64,000 nt of DNA from Microbacterium sp. LWH7-1.2 (GCF_038397755.1 NZ_CP151637.1:2480001-2544000), one strand, 5' to 3'. Shown: positions 17,481 to 28,858, counted from the stretch's first letter. Notes: generated by a model not told the origin, from the letters alone. Numbers and translations: made by a program.

Positions 17481-18326
17481 TCAGCCCAGGTAGATCTCGG
17501 CGTTGTCGATGAACCGGTGCCCCGCCACCGAGGCGGCGATGAGCGCCAGTGCCGGTCCGCTGCTGCCTTCGTCGACCGGCAGGAATGTGGCCGGGTCGAC
17601 GACGCTGAGGTACTCCAGCTGGATGCGCGGCTCTCCCATGAGCGCAGACTGTGCGGCGGCGATGCACGCGTCCACGCCGCGGTCCGCGTTCGCGGCGGCC
17701 GCGTCGAGCGCGGCCGGGAGGAGGGCGGCGGCAGCGAGATCGCGGTCCTCGAGCATTCCGACGCGCGTCGACACCGGCAGGCCGTCATCCCCGCGCACGG
17801 TCTCGACCGTCGCGACCTCGACGTCGAAGAACAGGTCGCGGATCATGCGGCGCACGAGGAACACCCGCTGCCGGTCGCGGTCGCCATAGACGGCGACATC
17901 GGGGTCGACGAGGTGCAGAAGCTTCGCCTCCACCGTGAGGAGCCCGTCAAAGTAGAACGGACGCGCACGCCCCTCGTAGCGAAGGCCGAGGTCACCAGCG
18001 GTGACCTTGGTCGTCGCCGAGCCGTCGGGGAGCAGCTCGCTCGCCTCCGGGGCGAACACGACCTCGACGCCGAGCGACTCGAGCAGGCGCTCGTCCTCGT
18101 CGGGCGTCCGGGGATACGCCGCGAACTCCGCTGGCGATGCGAAGCGCAGCGGGTTGACGAACACCGAGACGACGACGATGTCCGCCACCTCGCGCGCGCG
18201 GTGGACGAGGTCGATGTGTCCGTCGTGGAGAGAGCCGATGGTGGAGATGAGGGCGATACGCGCTCCGGGGGCGGCGGCGCGGACCTCGGCGAGCCGAGCC
18301 CGCAGCTCGTCGACGGTGCTGATCAT
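17481..18326 (-). CDS. panC: pantoate--beta-alanine ligase-like protein with altered pantoate pocket
   Basis: A 281-residue protein with the full PanC fold: nucleotide-binding HxGH as LHDGH near residue 36, FVNPLRF, YPRTPDEDERLL, and IDNAEIYLG at the end. PanC makes pantothenate from pantoate, beta-alanine and ATP. Several usually invariant positions differ: PTMG is STIG, the Gln of FVNPxQF is Arg, GxKDxQQ is GDRDRQR and SSRN is STRV. Two Gln side chains that bind pantoate in known PanC structures thus appear as Arg. It may use another acid, or be a divergent true PanC. The ATG overlaps the stop of the upstream gene (ATGA). Confidence 0.75.
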   Translation of the reverse strand: MISTVDELRARLAEVRAAAPGARIALISTIGSLHDGHIDLVHRAREVADIVVVSVFVNPLRFASPAEFAAYPRTPDEDERLLESLGVEVVFAPEASELLPDGSATTKVTAGDLGLRYEGRARPFYFDGLLTVEAKLLHLVDPDVAVYGDRDRQRVFLVRRMIRDLFFDVEVATVETVRGDDGLPVSTRVGMLEDRDLAAAALLPAALDAAAANADRGVDACIAAAQSALMGEPRIQLEYLSVVDPATFLPVDEGSSGPALALIAASVAGHRFIDNAEIYLG

Positions 18327-19036
18327 CCTTGGATCGTAGCGGGGGGCTCGGCTGCGGGACCGGAGCCCGCCTCCGCCAGCGCGTGCTCGATCGTCGTGTG
18401 CGCGAGGGCGGAGAGGAAAGACCCCGGCTGCGGCACGCCCGCCTCGGCGAGCAGCGCTGTCGCCTGCCGCACGATCGAGCGGGAGAAATCGCGAGCGGTC
18501 GCGATCGCCTCCGCATACGCGGGCCTGGCCGACTCCTCGACCACGACCGGCTCGCAGCCGAGCTCGACGGCGAGCGCCTGCGCGATCGGCAGGACGGGGC
18601 CGGGGGCGGTCACGGCGGCGTACGCGCTCGAGAGCGCCCGCAGATCCATCGAGGTCCCGCTGAACTCGATCGCGGGGTGCACGGCGAGCGGGATCGCCCC
18701 CTTCGCGACGGCGGCCGACAGGATGCCGGTGCCCCAGGCCGGATCCGTGTGCAGCACGAGCTGCCCTGGCTGCCACGCGCCGACCTCCGCGAGACCACCG
18801 ACCAGTCCTTCGAGCTGGTCGTGCGGTACTGCGACGATCACCAGCTCGCTGCGGCGGACGACCTCGGTGGCGTCGAGGACGGGAACGCCGGGAAGCATCG
18901 CCTCGACGCGCTCAGGGTCGGAGCCCTGCGTGATCCCCACGAGTGCGTGCCCCGCTCCGCCCAGCGCTGCGCCCAGCACCGGCCCGACCCGTCCGGCGCC
19001 GATGATGCCCACGCCGAGGCGGCCGTCCCGGCTCAT
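18323..19036 (-). CDS. Rossmann-fold / DUF2520 family protein
   Basis: A 237-residue protein. An N-terminal NAD(P)-binding Rossmann domain has GIIGAGRVGPVLGAAL, followed by SELVIVAVPHDQL. The C-terminal half belongs to DUF2520 (HPAIEFSGTSMDL, ARPAYAEAIATARDFSRSIVRQATALL). The family resembles 6-phosphogluconate or ketopantoate reductases in fold, and it commonly lies next to panC in actinobacteria. A reductive step linked to pantothenate is therefore plausible but unproven. It overlaps both neighbours by four bases, so it belongs to the same transcript. Confidence 0.85.
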   Translation of the reverse strand: MSRDGRLGVGIIGAGRVGPVLGAALGGAGHALVGITQGSDPERVEAMLPGVPVLDATEVVRRSELVIVAVPHDQLEGLVGGLAEVGAWQPGQLVLHTDPAWGTGILSAAVAKGAIPLAVHPAIEFSGTSMDLRALSSAYAAVTAPGPVLPIAQALAVELGCEPVVVEESARPAYAEAIATARDFSRSIVRQATALLAEAGVPQPGSFLSALAHTTIEHALAEAGSGPAAEPPATIQG

Positions 19037-20850
19037 CGGCGGTCCTCCCCCGGTCGGGCGACGACCGTGTACCCCGCAGGCGGAGGGGGAACGGATGCTG
19101 CGGCGTGAGCGTCTGCGTCGGCCGCAGGTGGCGCGGGGGACGCGGCAGCGGGCACGTACGCCTCGGGCGTCACAGCGACGGAGGCGGAAGCATCCCTCTC
19201 GTCCTCTGCCCAGCGGTGAGTACGGTCCGCGAGCGCGGCGCGTACCGACCCGCGGGCGACGTCGTCGAAGAGGGCGAGTGCGCTGTCGCGGTCGACGGCC
19301 GCGAGGAACGGCGAGACCGGCCCGGTCACGACGTGCGCGCGCACGTTGGTCACGCGCGACGCGCGGTCGAGCGGCCCTTGATACAGCCCGAGGCTCTGCA
19401 GCCGCGCGAGAGGCAGGATCACGAGCTTGCGCCACACCACGCCGCGCCGCATCAGGAGCACGTCCTCGGTGAGGCGGAAGCCGTTGCGCCGGTAGGAGAA
19501 GGGCCGGATCCACCACGCGCGCTTCGGCGTGTTCGTGAAGGTGTCGCCCTCGGTCGGCCCGAGGATGCCCTGCTGGACGATGAGCGCGCGCTCCTCGTCG
19601 GACAGCGACGGCTGCAGAAGGCGCAGCACCCGCTCGACGTCGGCCGCGGTGCCGACGGGCAGCACCGTCGTGAACTGATCGGTCGTGCTGTCTGCGGCGC
19701 TGCGGCCCGTGAGTCGGTTGATCCGGATCGTCCACCATCCGGCGGGGCGCCAGAAGATCCCCTGCGTCACCTCGACGGCGTGCACGCGGCCGGGCGGGAC
19801 GATCTCGGTGATCGTCGTGAAGAGCCCGAACGTGATGCGCACGCCGTCGGGCGTCGGCGCGATCGAGTAGCGCAGCGAGCGGACGATCGAGCGCACCCAG
19901 TACGCGCCGAAGCCGATGATCGCGGGCACGAACCCGAACAGCAGCCAGGTCACGCCCTGGCTGACGCCGATCACGATCGCGACGATCGCGAACAGGAGGC
20001 CCAGCGTCGAGGTGCTGAGGACATGCGATGCCACGAGCCGGCCGAGGGGGATGTGCACGACCGATTCGAGTTCGTCGATGGGGGCCTCGGGCCCCTCGAT
20101 GAGTCCGGTGATCTCGCGACCGACGGTCTGACCGAGAGAGGCGACCCTGCCGGGCTGCCGCGGTGCGGCCGCGCCGGCTGGGCCCGCCATCGCGAGCCGG
20201 CGCCCCGACGCGAGGCGCAGGATGTCGGCGCGGACGGCCTCGGCGTTGGCGGTCGAGAGGTACTCCAGCTTGACGTTCGCGTCGGTGCCCGCGCCGACGA
20301 CCTCGAGCTTGGCCATGCCGAGCAGTCGGGCGATCATCGGCCGCGTGAGGTTGACGCCCTGCACGCGGTCGAGCGGGGCACGCCGTTGCGTGCGGAACAG
20401 GATGCCGCTGCGGACCTCGACGTCGTCATCCGTGATGCGGAACGTGTGGAAGCGCCACGACGTGTAGAACACCGCGACCAGCACGATGAGGGCCGCGAGC
20501 ACCGCGACGGCGGCCAGCACGTAGAGGTTGTTCGCGATGATGAAGTCGACCGGGTCGCCGCCGACCTGCTCCCACTCCACCACCTCGTCCCCCACGCCCG
20601 GCGCGAGCCATGGCAGGAAGATGTACACCAGACGATCGCGCAGGTTCGCGAGGACGATGCCGATGACGACGATGAGGAACAGCCCGCCGCGCAGCAGCGG
20701 GGTGAGCGGATGCAGGCGGTGCCATTCGCCGTCGCTGAGCGGCGAGCGCACGAGCTGCGGCGGCGGCGCACCGGGGCCGGCAGGAGCGGCGGCCGGCGTC
20801 GCACCGGGCCCCGCGGGCGCCGGTTCCGACGGCGGAAGCGGATCGCTCAT
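19033..20850 (-). CDS. PH domain-containing membrane protein (YdbT-like)
   Basis: A 605-residue membrane protein with three bacterial PH (bPH2) domains separated by pairs of hydrophobic helices. The domains are recognisable by FRITDDDVEVRSGILFRTQRRAPLDRVQGV, ITFGLFTTITEIVPPGRVHAVEV and FRLTEDVLLMRRGVVWRKLVILPLARLQSL. The N-terminus is Pro/Ala-rich and the C-terminal tail Ala/Pro-rich. The pair YdbS/YdbT is known in many Gram-positives without a firm function. The start at 20850 overlaps the upstream PH gene. Confidence 0.88.
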   Translation of the reverse strand: MSDPLPPSEPAPAGPGATPAAAPAGPGAPPPQLVRSPLSDGEWHRLHPLTPLLRGGLFLIVVIGIVLANLRDRLVYIFLPWLAPGVGDEVVEWEQVGGDPVDFIIANNLYVLAAVAVLAALIVLVAVFYTSWRFHTFRITDDDVEVRSGILFRTQRRAPLDRVQGVNLTRPMIARLLGMAKLEVVGAGTDANVKLEYLSTANAEAVRADILRLASGRRLAMAGPAGAAAPRQPGRVASLGQTVGREITGLIEGPEAPIDELESVVHIPLGRLVASHVLSTSTLGLLFAIVAIVIGVSQGVTWLLFGFVPAIIGFGAYWVRSIVRSLRYSIAPTPDGVRITFGLFTTITEIVPPGRVHAVEVTQGIFWRPAGWWTIRINRLTGRSAADSTTDQFTTVLPVGTAADVERVLRLLQPSLSDEERALIVQQGILGPTEGDTFTNTPKRAWWIRPFSYRRNGFRLTEDVLLMRRGVVWRKLVILPLARLQSLGLYQGPLDRASRVTNVRAHVVTGPVSPFLAAVDRDSALALFDDVARGSVRAALADRTHRWAEDERDASASVAVTPEAYVPAAASPAPPAADADAHAAASVPPPPAGYTVVARPGEDRR

Positions 20851-21446
20851 AGCCCGGTGCGCCGGCTCTCGGCGACCTCGACGAGGTGATCGCGCAGCGT
20901 CTCGGCAGTGGACTGGGCGAGGCCGGGGATCACCACGCCGGTCGCGGCGGCGGCGGTCACGAACTTGAGCTGCGCGATGCCGAAGCCGCGGTCGAGCGGG
21001 CCGTGCGTGATGTCGATGAGCTGCATGCGGCCGTAGGGCACGGCGACGAAACGCTGCCACAGGATGCCGCGGCGGAAGACGAGGTCGTCGTCGCGCAGCT
21101 GGTATCCGATCGCGCGCGCCTGCCGGGGAAGGATGGCGAGCGTCCACGCGAGGATCACCGTCATGATGCCGCCGGGGATCCACGCCCACAGCTGATGCAT
21201 CAGCAGCGTGAGCACGAGCGTGGCCGCGATGACGACCAGCAGGAACGATCCCGTCGAGATGAACTGCACGATCACGTACTTCGGCGAGATCTGGTGCCAC
21301 ACCCCGCTCTCGAGGGCGAGCCGGTTCTCCGACCGCGGCTCGACGAGCCGCTCGAACTCAGGGGCGGCGTCAGGTGCCGCCGCCGCGTCAGTGGTTGTGG
21401 ATTCTCGGCTCGAGTCCGGGGTCGTCGCCTCCGGGCTGTTCGTCAT
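20847..21446 (-). CDS. PH domain-containing membrane protein (YdbS-like)
   Basis: A 199-residue partner of the next gene. It has a Ser/Thr/Ala-rich cytoplasmic leader, two hydrophobic helices (about residues 60-110) and one bPH2 domain (YQLRDDDLVFRRGILWQRFVAVPYGRMQLIDI). Its start lies 59 bases inside the 3' end of the DUF3180 gene, in another frame, so the first ~20 residues are dual-coding if this ATG is right. A later start would lose only the disordered leader. Function is unknown. Confidence 0.85.
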   Translation of the reverse strand: MTNSPEATTPDSSRESTTTDAAAAPDAAPEFERLVEPRSENRLALESGVWHQISPKYVIVQFISTGSFLLVVIAATLVLTLLMHQLWAWIPGGIMTVILAWTLAILPRQARAIGYQLRDDDLVFRRGILWQRFVAVPYGRMQLIDITHGPLDRGFGIAQLKFVTAAAATGVVIPGLAQSTAETLRDHLVEVAESRRTGL

Positions 21447-21885
21447 CGTCGTCCTTCCGGATGGTGCACAGGTGCTCCGCGACCAGACCTGCGACGACCA
21501 GCAGGACGCCGCACACGGTCGTCGCGATGACCGTCCCCAACGAGCCTAGCGAGGGCGTGACCGGTCGGGTCGCGAGAAAGATCCACAGCCCCGCACCCAT
21601 TCCACCGATCGCGGCGCCGACGATGCTCGACGCCTTGGCGAGCATCGCGATGCGCACCGCGCGGAACGGATCGACCTTCGCCTTCGATGTGCCGCGCGTG
21701 GCCCGGCGGATCGGGATCGCGAGCCCGACCACGACCGCGCCCAGCAGCACGAGAAGGATCGGGAGCGTCACCGCGGGGGTGAACGTGGGTCGCCCTGCCG
21801 AGGTCAGCAGCTGATCCACGAGGAACCCCGCCGCGACCCCGAGGACCGCCGCGATGACCAGCACTCCCGCACCCGTGCGCTTCAT
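21388..21885 (-). CDS. DUF3180 family membrane protein
   Basis: A 165-residue protein with four hydrophobic segments (about 6-28, 40-62, 85-108 and 120-142) and an acidic C-terminal tail rich in Asp. DUF3180 proteins follow folK in many actinobacterial folate clusters, exactly as here, but have no assigned role. The ATG at 21885 overlaps the folK stop by four bases. Confidence 0.85.
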   Translation of the reverse strand: MKRTGAGVLVIAAVLGVAAGFLVDQLLTSAGRPTFTPAVTLPILLVLLGAVVVGLAIPIRRATRGTSKAKVDPFRAVRIAMLAKASSIVGAAIGGMGAGLWIFLATRPVTPSLGSLGTVIATTVCGVLLVVAGLVAEHLCTIRKDDDDEQPGGDDPGLEPRIHNH

Positions 21886-22439
21886 CGAGCCTCCGACCGC
21901 AGCCGGCGCAGCGCCTCGTCCACACGGCCGACGCCGGGGAGCACCGCGTCGGGGTCGACCGCCAGCCATGGACCCAGCACGAAGTCGCGCTCCGCCGCGC
22001 GCGGGTGCGGGAGGAGGAGCCGCGGGTCGTCGCTGACGACGTCGTCGTAGGTGATGAGGTCGAGGTCGAGCGTGCGGTCCTCCCAGCCTCCTTCGCGCGC
22101 GGAGCGCGCCGCCGACCGCACCCGGCCATGCCGCTGCTCGATGGTGTGGAGGTAACCGAGCAGCACCGACGGCGCCAGGCGTGTGGTGAGGATCGCGACG
22201 GCGTTCAGGTAGGCCGGGGCCGAGGCATCCGGTCCTTCCGGCTTCAGAGCGACCGACTCGATCGGCTCCGAGACCCGCACCGCGTCGACGAGAGGCACCC
22301 GCGCGAGATCCTTGATGGCCGCCGCCATCGTCTCGGCGCGATCGCCGAGGTTGGCACCGAGCGCGACGACGGCTTCGACCGCTGCACGCGGGTGACGCTC
22401 GACGTTACCGTCGAACCCCTGAGCGAGACGGCGGTTCAC
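21882..22439 (-). CDS. folK: 2-amino-4-hydroxy-6-hydroxymethyldihydropteridine diphosphokinase
   Basis: A 185-residue enzyme that transfers pyrophosphate from ATP to 6-hydroxymethyl-dihydropterin in folate synthesis. Motifs are VVALGANLGDR near the start, YLNAVAILTT, and DRTLDLDLITYDD with the metal-binding DxD, then LPHPRAAERDFVLGPW. I place the start at the GTG at 22439, which overlaps the folB stop as GTGA. An upstream GTG at 22454 would add five residues. Confidence 0.95.
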   Translation of the reverse strand: MNRRLAQGFDGNVERHPRAAVEAVVALGANLGDRAETMAAAIKDLARVPLVDAVRVSEPIESVALKPEGPDASAPAYLNAVAILTTRLAPSVLLGYLHTIEQRHGRVRSAARSAREGGWEDRTLDLDLITYDDVVSDDPRLLLPHPRAAERDFVLGPWLAVDPDAVLPGVGRVDEALRRLRSEAR

Positions 22440-22831
22440 GAGCCCGCCGTCCACGCCGGGTCCGCGGGGCGGCCGCGGCGGATCGTCACCGACACGTCGG
22501 AGAACGGGACGGTGATCGGGGCCTGGGGCTTGTGCACGGTGACCGCGACCATCCGCACGAGGTCGTACGAGAGGAGGTCGTCGGCGATGCGCGCCGCGAC
22601 GCCCTCGATCAGGTTCAGCGGCTCACCGCCGACGAGCTCGACGATGCGCTCGGCGACCTCGCCGTAGTGCACGGTGTCGGCGACGTCGTCGGTCTCGGCA
22701 GCCTCCGCGGTGCTGAGGTACAGAGTCACGTCGACGACGAACTCCTGGCCCTCGCGCCGCTCGTCCTCGAATACCCCGTGGTACCCGTAGGCGCGCACGC
22801 CGGTGAGCGTGATCTCGTCGATGAAGTCCAT
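22436..22831 (-). CDS. folB: dihydroneopterin aldolase
   Basis: A 131-residue enzyme that cleaves dihydroneopterin to 6-hydroxymethyl-dihydropterin and glycolaldehyde. ITLTGVRAYGYHGVFEDERREGQEFVVDV holds the conserved Tyr/His/Glu stretch, VHYGEVAERIVELV the next block, and VTVHKPQAPI contains the catalytic Lys. The ATG shares one base with the folP stop (TGATG), so the fol genes are translationally coupled. Confidence 0.95.
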   Translation of the reverse strand: MDFIDEITLTGVRAYGYHGVFEDERREGQEFVVDVTLYLSTAEAAETDDVADTVHYGEVAERIVELVGGEPLNLIEGVAARIADDLLSYDLVRMVAVTVHKPQAPITVPFSDVSVTIRRGRPADPAWTAGS

Positions 22832-23658
22832 CAGCCCTCCCGGCCGCCTGATCGATCCGCGCCCGCCCAGCGCCGGGCGACCACCAGAGCATCTCGCGTG
22901 GCGGCGACATCGTGGACGCGCACCGCCCACACCCCCGCCTGCGCCGCGAGCGCGCTCGTGACCGCGGTGGCGAGGTCCCGCCGGGCCTCGGAGGCATCGG
23001 CGGGGTCCTCCGCGAGCGCCTCGGCGAGGAACCGCTTGCGGCTCGTGCCGATCAGCACGCGCTGACCCATCGCGACGAAGCGGTGAAGCCCCCGCAGCGT
23101 CTCCCAGTTCTGCTCGCCGCGCTTGCCGAAGCCGATGCCGGGGTCGACGATCACCCGCGAGGGGTCGATGCCCGCCGCCGCGGCCGCCTCGACGCGGGCG
23201 GCGAGCTCGCCGGCGACGTCCGCGACGACATCGTCGTACACGGCGCCCGCGTACATGTCGGCGGAGTGGCCGCGCCAGTGCTGCAGCACCACGTCCGCGG
23301 CGGTGGAGGCGACGGTCGCCAGCATCGCGGGATCCGCCATACCGCCCGAGACGTCGTTGACGATCCGCGCGCCCGCCTCGACGGCCGCGGCGGCGGTGGA
23401 GGCGTTCATGGTGTCGATGCTGACCACGACCCCGGCGTCCGCCAACGCCCGCACCACCGGGAGCACGCGCTCCTGCTCCACCTCGGGGCTCACGCGCTCC
23501 GCGCCCGGCCGCGTGGATTCGCCGCCGACGTCGAGGATGTCGGCGCCCTGCGCACGAAGCCGCAGCCCGTGGCCGACGGCGGCTTCGGCATCCACGTAGC
23601 GTCCGCCGTCGCTGAAGGAATCGGGCGTCACATTGACGACCCCCATGATGAGGGTCAT
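22831..23658 (-). CDS. folP: dihydropteroate synthase
   Basis: A 275-residue TIM-barrel enzyme that condenses the pterin pyrophosphate with p-aminobenzoate; it is the sulfonamide target. MGVVNVTPDSFSDGG, DVGGESTRPGA, VSIDTMNASTA, INDVSGG (as VNDVSGG) and DPGIGFGKRGEQNWETL are all present in order. The Ser-Arg-Lys-Arg segment GTSRKRFL follows. It starts at the ATG at 23658, which overlaps the folE stop. Confidence 0.96.
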   Translation of the reverse strand: MTLIMGVVNVTPDSFSDGGRYVDAEAAVGHGLRLRAQGADILDVGGESTRPGAERVSPEVEQERVLPVVRALADAGVVVSIDTMNASTAAAAVEAGARIVNDVSGGMADPAMLATVASTAADVVLQHWRGHSADMYAGAVYDDVVADVAGELAARVEAAAAAGIDPSRVIVDPGIGFGKRGEQNWETLRGLHRFVAMGQRVLIGTSRKRFLAEALAEDPADASEARRDLATAVTSALAAQAGVWAVRVHDVAATRDALVVARRWAGADRSGGREG

Positions 23659-24245
23659 CCGCGACCAGCTCCGATCAGGGCGACCAGCTCGGCCCGCGCG
23701 GCGGGATCGGCGAGCTCGCCGCGTGCCGCGATCGTCACGGTCGAGGCATCCGGCTGGCGTCCGCCCCGCATCGTGACGCACTCGTGCGACGCGTCGAGCA
23801 CGACCAGCACGCCGCGGGCGTCGAGGGACCCGGCGATCACGTCGGCGATCTGCTCGCCCAGGCGCTCCTGCACCTGCGGACGCGACGACAGGATGTCGAC
23901 GACTTTCGGCAGCGCGCCGAGTCCGACGACCTGCTCCCCGGGGAGGTAGGCGAGGTGAGCGTGCCCGCGGAAAGGGAGGAGGTGATGCTCGCACACCGAG
24001 CGGAAGATGATGTCGCGCAGGATCACCGCTCCCGACGGCAGCGTGTCGGGCGCCGGCCCGCGCGACACCGAGATGGTGTGCGCGAGCGGGGCCGCGGCAT
24101 CCGTCCCCACTCCCGCGAAGAACTCGGCATAGGCGTCGGCGACGCGCTCGGGCGTCTGCTTCAGTCCGGGGCGCTCGGGGTCTTCGCCGATCGCCTCGAG
24201 CAGTTCGCGCACGAGCGCGGCGACGCGCTCACGATCGACGGCCAT
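23655..24245 (-). CDS. folE: GTP cyclohydrolase I
   Basis: A 196-residue enzyme that opens folate synthesis by turning GTP into dihydroneopterin triphosphate. ICEHHLLPF appears as VCEHHLLPFRGHAHLAYLP with the zinc Cys and His residues. VVGLGALPKVVDILSSRPQVQERL and the second zinc Cys in SHECVTMRGG complete the site. It begins nine bases after the ftsH stop, so ftsH and the folate genes form one transcript, a common actinobacterial order. Confidence 0.97.
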   Translation of the reverse strand: MAVDRERVAALVRELLEAIGEDPERPGLKQTPERVADAYAEFFAGVGTDAAAPLAHTISVSRGPAPDTLPSGAVILRDIIFRSVCEHHLLPFRGHAHLAYLPGEQVVGLGALPKVVDILSSRPQVQERLGEQIADVIAGSLDARGVLVVLDASHECVTMRGGRQPDASTVTIAARGELADPAARAELVALIGAGRG

Positions 24246-24254
24246 AGGCCGAGC

Positions 24255-26264
<2,010 letters not shown>

Positions 26265-26497
26265 GGCGCGGGCGCGAGCCCGACCCCTTTCGTCGACGTG
26301 CCGCCGCGGACGGGAATGCCCCCGTCGACGGTTGAATCAGGGTATCGCGCGATTCCTCGGCGCCGTCTGTGCATTCGCCCCGGGCGTAATCACAGTCCGC
26401 CCCGACAGCGTGGGGCGAAGCGCTGCACGAACCCGACGATGCGAGAGGCTGCGCCCGTGCGCGGCGATCGCCACGATCGCGCCGCAGATCTGGCTGA

Positions 26498-26522
26498 CGG
26501 ATGCTGCGGGCCGAGGCATCCG
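26498..26522 (-). terminator. weak GGATGC/GCATCC hairpin after hpt
   Basis: CGGATGC (26498-26504) pairs with GCATCCG (26516-26522) around an 11-base loop. It lies 34 bases after the leftward hpt stop and upstream of ftsH. Confidence 0.45.
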
Positions 26523-26555
26523 CGTCCGCTATCCGGGCGACGGCTGCTGAGGGCG

Positions 26556-27107
<552 letters not shown>

Positions 27108-27121
27108 GGAGAAGAGTCTAT

Positions 27122-28120
27122 TCAGAGGCGGGACGAGAACTCGATCCGTCCGCCGATCCGGCGGGCGCGGCATCCGGGCAGGTCGATGGGTCCCTGACCC
27201 GACCAGTCGGTGACCAGGCGCGCCACCTCGAGCGTCTGCGTCCGCGTGAGGCTCTCGTGGAACTCGCTCGCCACGACGTGCCGGATGATGCGGTTCCGCA
27301 GCGCCGCCGGATTTGCGGCGAGCGCGGCCACCGACACCGAGATGCCCGCCTCGGCGTGCTCGACGATGTCTTCGATCGTCTCGTCGATCATCTGGTCGAA
27401 GGCCTCGGCGTCCTCGCGCAGCTGCGCCGCGGTCCGCGCGAGCGCCTCGGCGATTCCCGGCCCGAGCTCGGACTCCAGGACCGGCAGCACGGCGTCGCGC
27501 ACGCGCACGCGCGCGAAGCGCGGGTCGGCGTTGTGGGGGTCGTGCCACGGCTCGAGGCCCTCGGCCGCACAGGCGGCCGAGGTGATGGCGCGGCGCACGC
27601 CGAGCAGCGGACGCAGCAGGGTGACCTCGTCGAGGACGGATGCCTCGGCCATGCCCTGCAGGCTGGTCGCACCCGCGCCGCGGGCGAGGCCCAGCAGCAC
27701 CGTCTCGGCCTGGTCGTCCAGCGTGTGGCCGGTGAGGATGGCGGCCGCGCCGATCGCCCTGGCACCATCGGCGAGGGCGCGGTAGCGCGCGTCGCGCGCT
27801 GCGGCCTCGGGACCACCCGCGCCGCCGACCTCGACACGGACGACGCGGGCATCGAGCCCGAGGGCCTCGGCCTTCGCGGCCGCGGAGGTGGCGGCATCCG
27901 TCGATCCGTCCTGGAGACCGTGGTCGACGGTGAGCGACGCGGCGCGGAGCCCGAGCTTCGGGGCCTCGAACGCCGTCGCCGCAGCCAGCGCGAGCGAGTC
28001 GACGCCGCCTGACAGGGCGACGAGCGCGGTCGTGCCGGGTTCGAGGCCGGTGAGGACCCGGCGCACGGCGAGCCGCACCTCGGCGACAGCGGGGTCGAGT
28101 CCGGGTCTGCGCTCCTCCAC
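27122..28120 (-). CDS. tilS: tRNA(Ile)-lysidine synthase
   Basis: A 332-residue PP-loop ATPase that converts the CAU anticodon of a minor tRNA-Ile to lysidine. The PP-loop SGGVDSLALA is at about residue 40, HTLDDQAETVLLGLARG and RPLLGVRR follow, and the C-terminal half is the helical TilS substrate domain. The actinobacterial form lacks the long C-terminal domains of E. coli TilS, matching this length. The start is GTG at 28120. Confidence 0.94.
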   Translation of the reverse strand: MEERRPGLDPAVAEVRLAVRRVLTGLEPGTTALVALSGGVDSLALAAATAFEAPKLGLRAASLTVDHGLQDGSTDAATSAAAKAEALGLDARVVRVEVGGAGGPEAAARDARYRALADGARAIGAAAILTGHTLDDQAETVLLGLARGAGATSLQGMAEASVLDEVTLLRPLLGVRRAITSAACAAEGLEPWHDPHNADPRFARVRVRDAVLPVLESELGPGIAEALARTAAQLREDAEAFDQMIDETIEDIVEHAEAGISVSVAALAANPAALRNRIIRHVVASEFHESLTRTQTLEVARLVTDWSGQGPIDLPGCRARRIGGRIEFSSRL

Positions 28121-28211
28121 CCGCCCACCGTACCCGCGGCGTGCGCTCTTAACTCAGGAAGAACCGCGGCGCCGGCCTCTCAGCCCGCACTTTCGCGGGG
28201 ATCCGCCTGAG

Positions 28212-28242
28212 TTGTGGACCGCGGTGAGGCGAGAACTAGGCT
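28212..28242 (+). promoter_or_regulatory. possible ppa promoter
   Basis: TTGTGG (28212-28217) and TAGGCT (28237-28242) resemble -35 and -10 boxes, but the 19-base spacer is long. They lie 38 bases before the ppa ATG. Confidence 0.3.
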
Positions 28243-28279
28243 GGTCGCGGCAATCCACAGTCTTCGAAGGAGCACCACT

Positions 28280-28813
28280 ATGGGCGCGTACGACGCCGTC
28301 ATCGAGATCCCGCGCGGCAGCCGCGTGAAGTACGAGGTCGACCACGGCACGGGCCGCGTGTTCCTCGACCGCATCCTCTACACGCCCATGGGCTACCCCA
28401 CCAATTACGGGTTCTTCGAGAACACCCTCGGTGAGGACGGCGACCCGCTCGACGTGCTCGTGATCCTCGACGTCGACCTGGCGCCCGGCATCCTCGCGAG
28501 CGTCCGTCCCGTCGGCGTGCTCAAGATGAGCGACGAGGCCGGCGGCGACGACAAGGTCGTCGCGGTGCTCGCCAAGGACCCGCGGTGGGCCCACATCCAG
28601 GACGTCGGCGACATCTCCGAATACCTGCAGAAGGAGATCGCGCACTTCTTCGAGCACTACAAGGACCTCGAGCCCGACAAGTGGGTCAAGGTCGACGAGT
28701 GGGCGAACGCCGCCGAGGCCGAGCGCCTGGTCGACGAGGCCTTCGCGCGCTTCGCCGAGCACGAGGGCCAGACCGCGACCCAGGGTGAGGGCATCGCGCC
28801 GAGCACGCTCTGA
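28280..28813 (+). CDS. ppa: inorganic diphosphatase
   Basis: A 177-residue family I pyrophosphatase that hydrolyses PPi and pulls biosynthetic reactions forward. EIPRGSRVKYEVD, YGFFENTLGEDGDPLDVLV (with the catalytic DxDPLD Asp residues) and FFEHYKDLEPDKWVKV are present in order. AAGGAG lies eight bases before the ATG. The tail after residue 160 is lineage-specific. It is monocistronic and ends in a perfect hairpin. Confidence 0.97.
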   Translation: MGAYDAVIEIPRGSRVKYEVDHGTGRVFLDRILYTPMGYPTNYGFFENTLGEDGDPLDVLVILDVDLAPGILASVRPVGVLKMSDEAGGDDKVVAVLAKDPRWAHIQDVGDISEYLQKEIAHFFEHYKDLEPDKWVKVDEWANAAEAERLVDEAFARFAEHEGQTATQGEGIAPSTL

Positions 28814-28828
28814 CCTGTCGATTCATGC

Positions 28829-28858
28829 GAGAACCGGATGCCTCGGCATCCGGTTCTC
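28829..28858. terminator. bidirectional hairpin GAGAACCGGATGCC/GGCATCCGGTTCTC
   Basis: A perfect 14-bp stem with a two-base loop between the convergent ppa and M23 peptidase genes. Confidence 0.85.

Noticed and set aside
12277-17493. A 1,738-codon open frame on the plus strand
   Set aside because: It runs through DUF4192, lysS and MFS genes in other frames and consists of Arg/Ala/Gly-rich sequence typical of shadow frames in GC-rich DNA.
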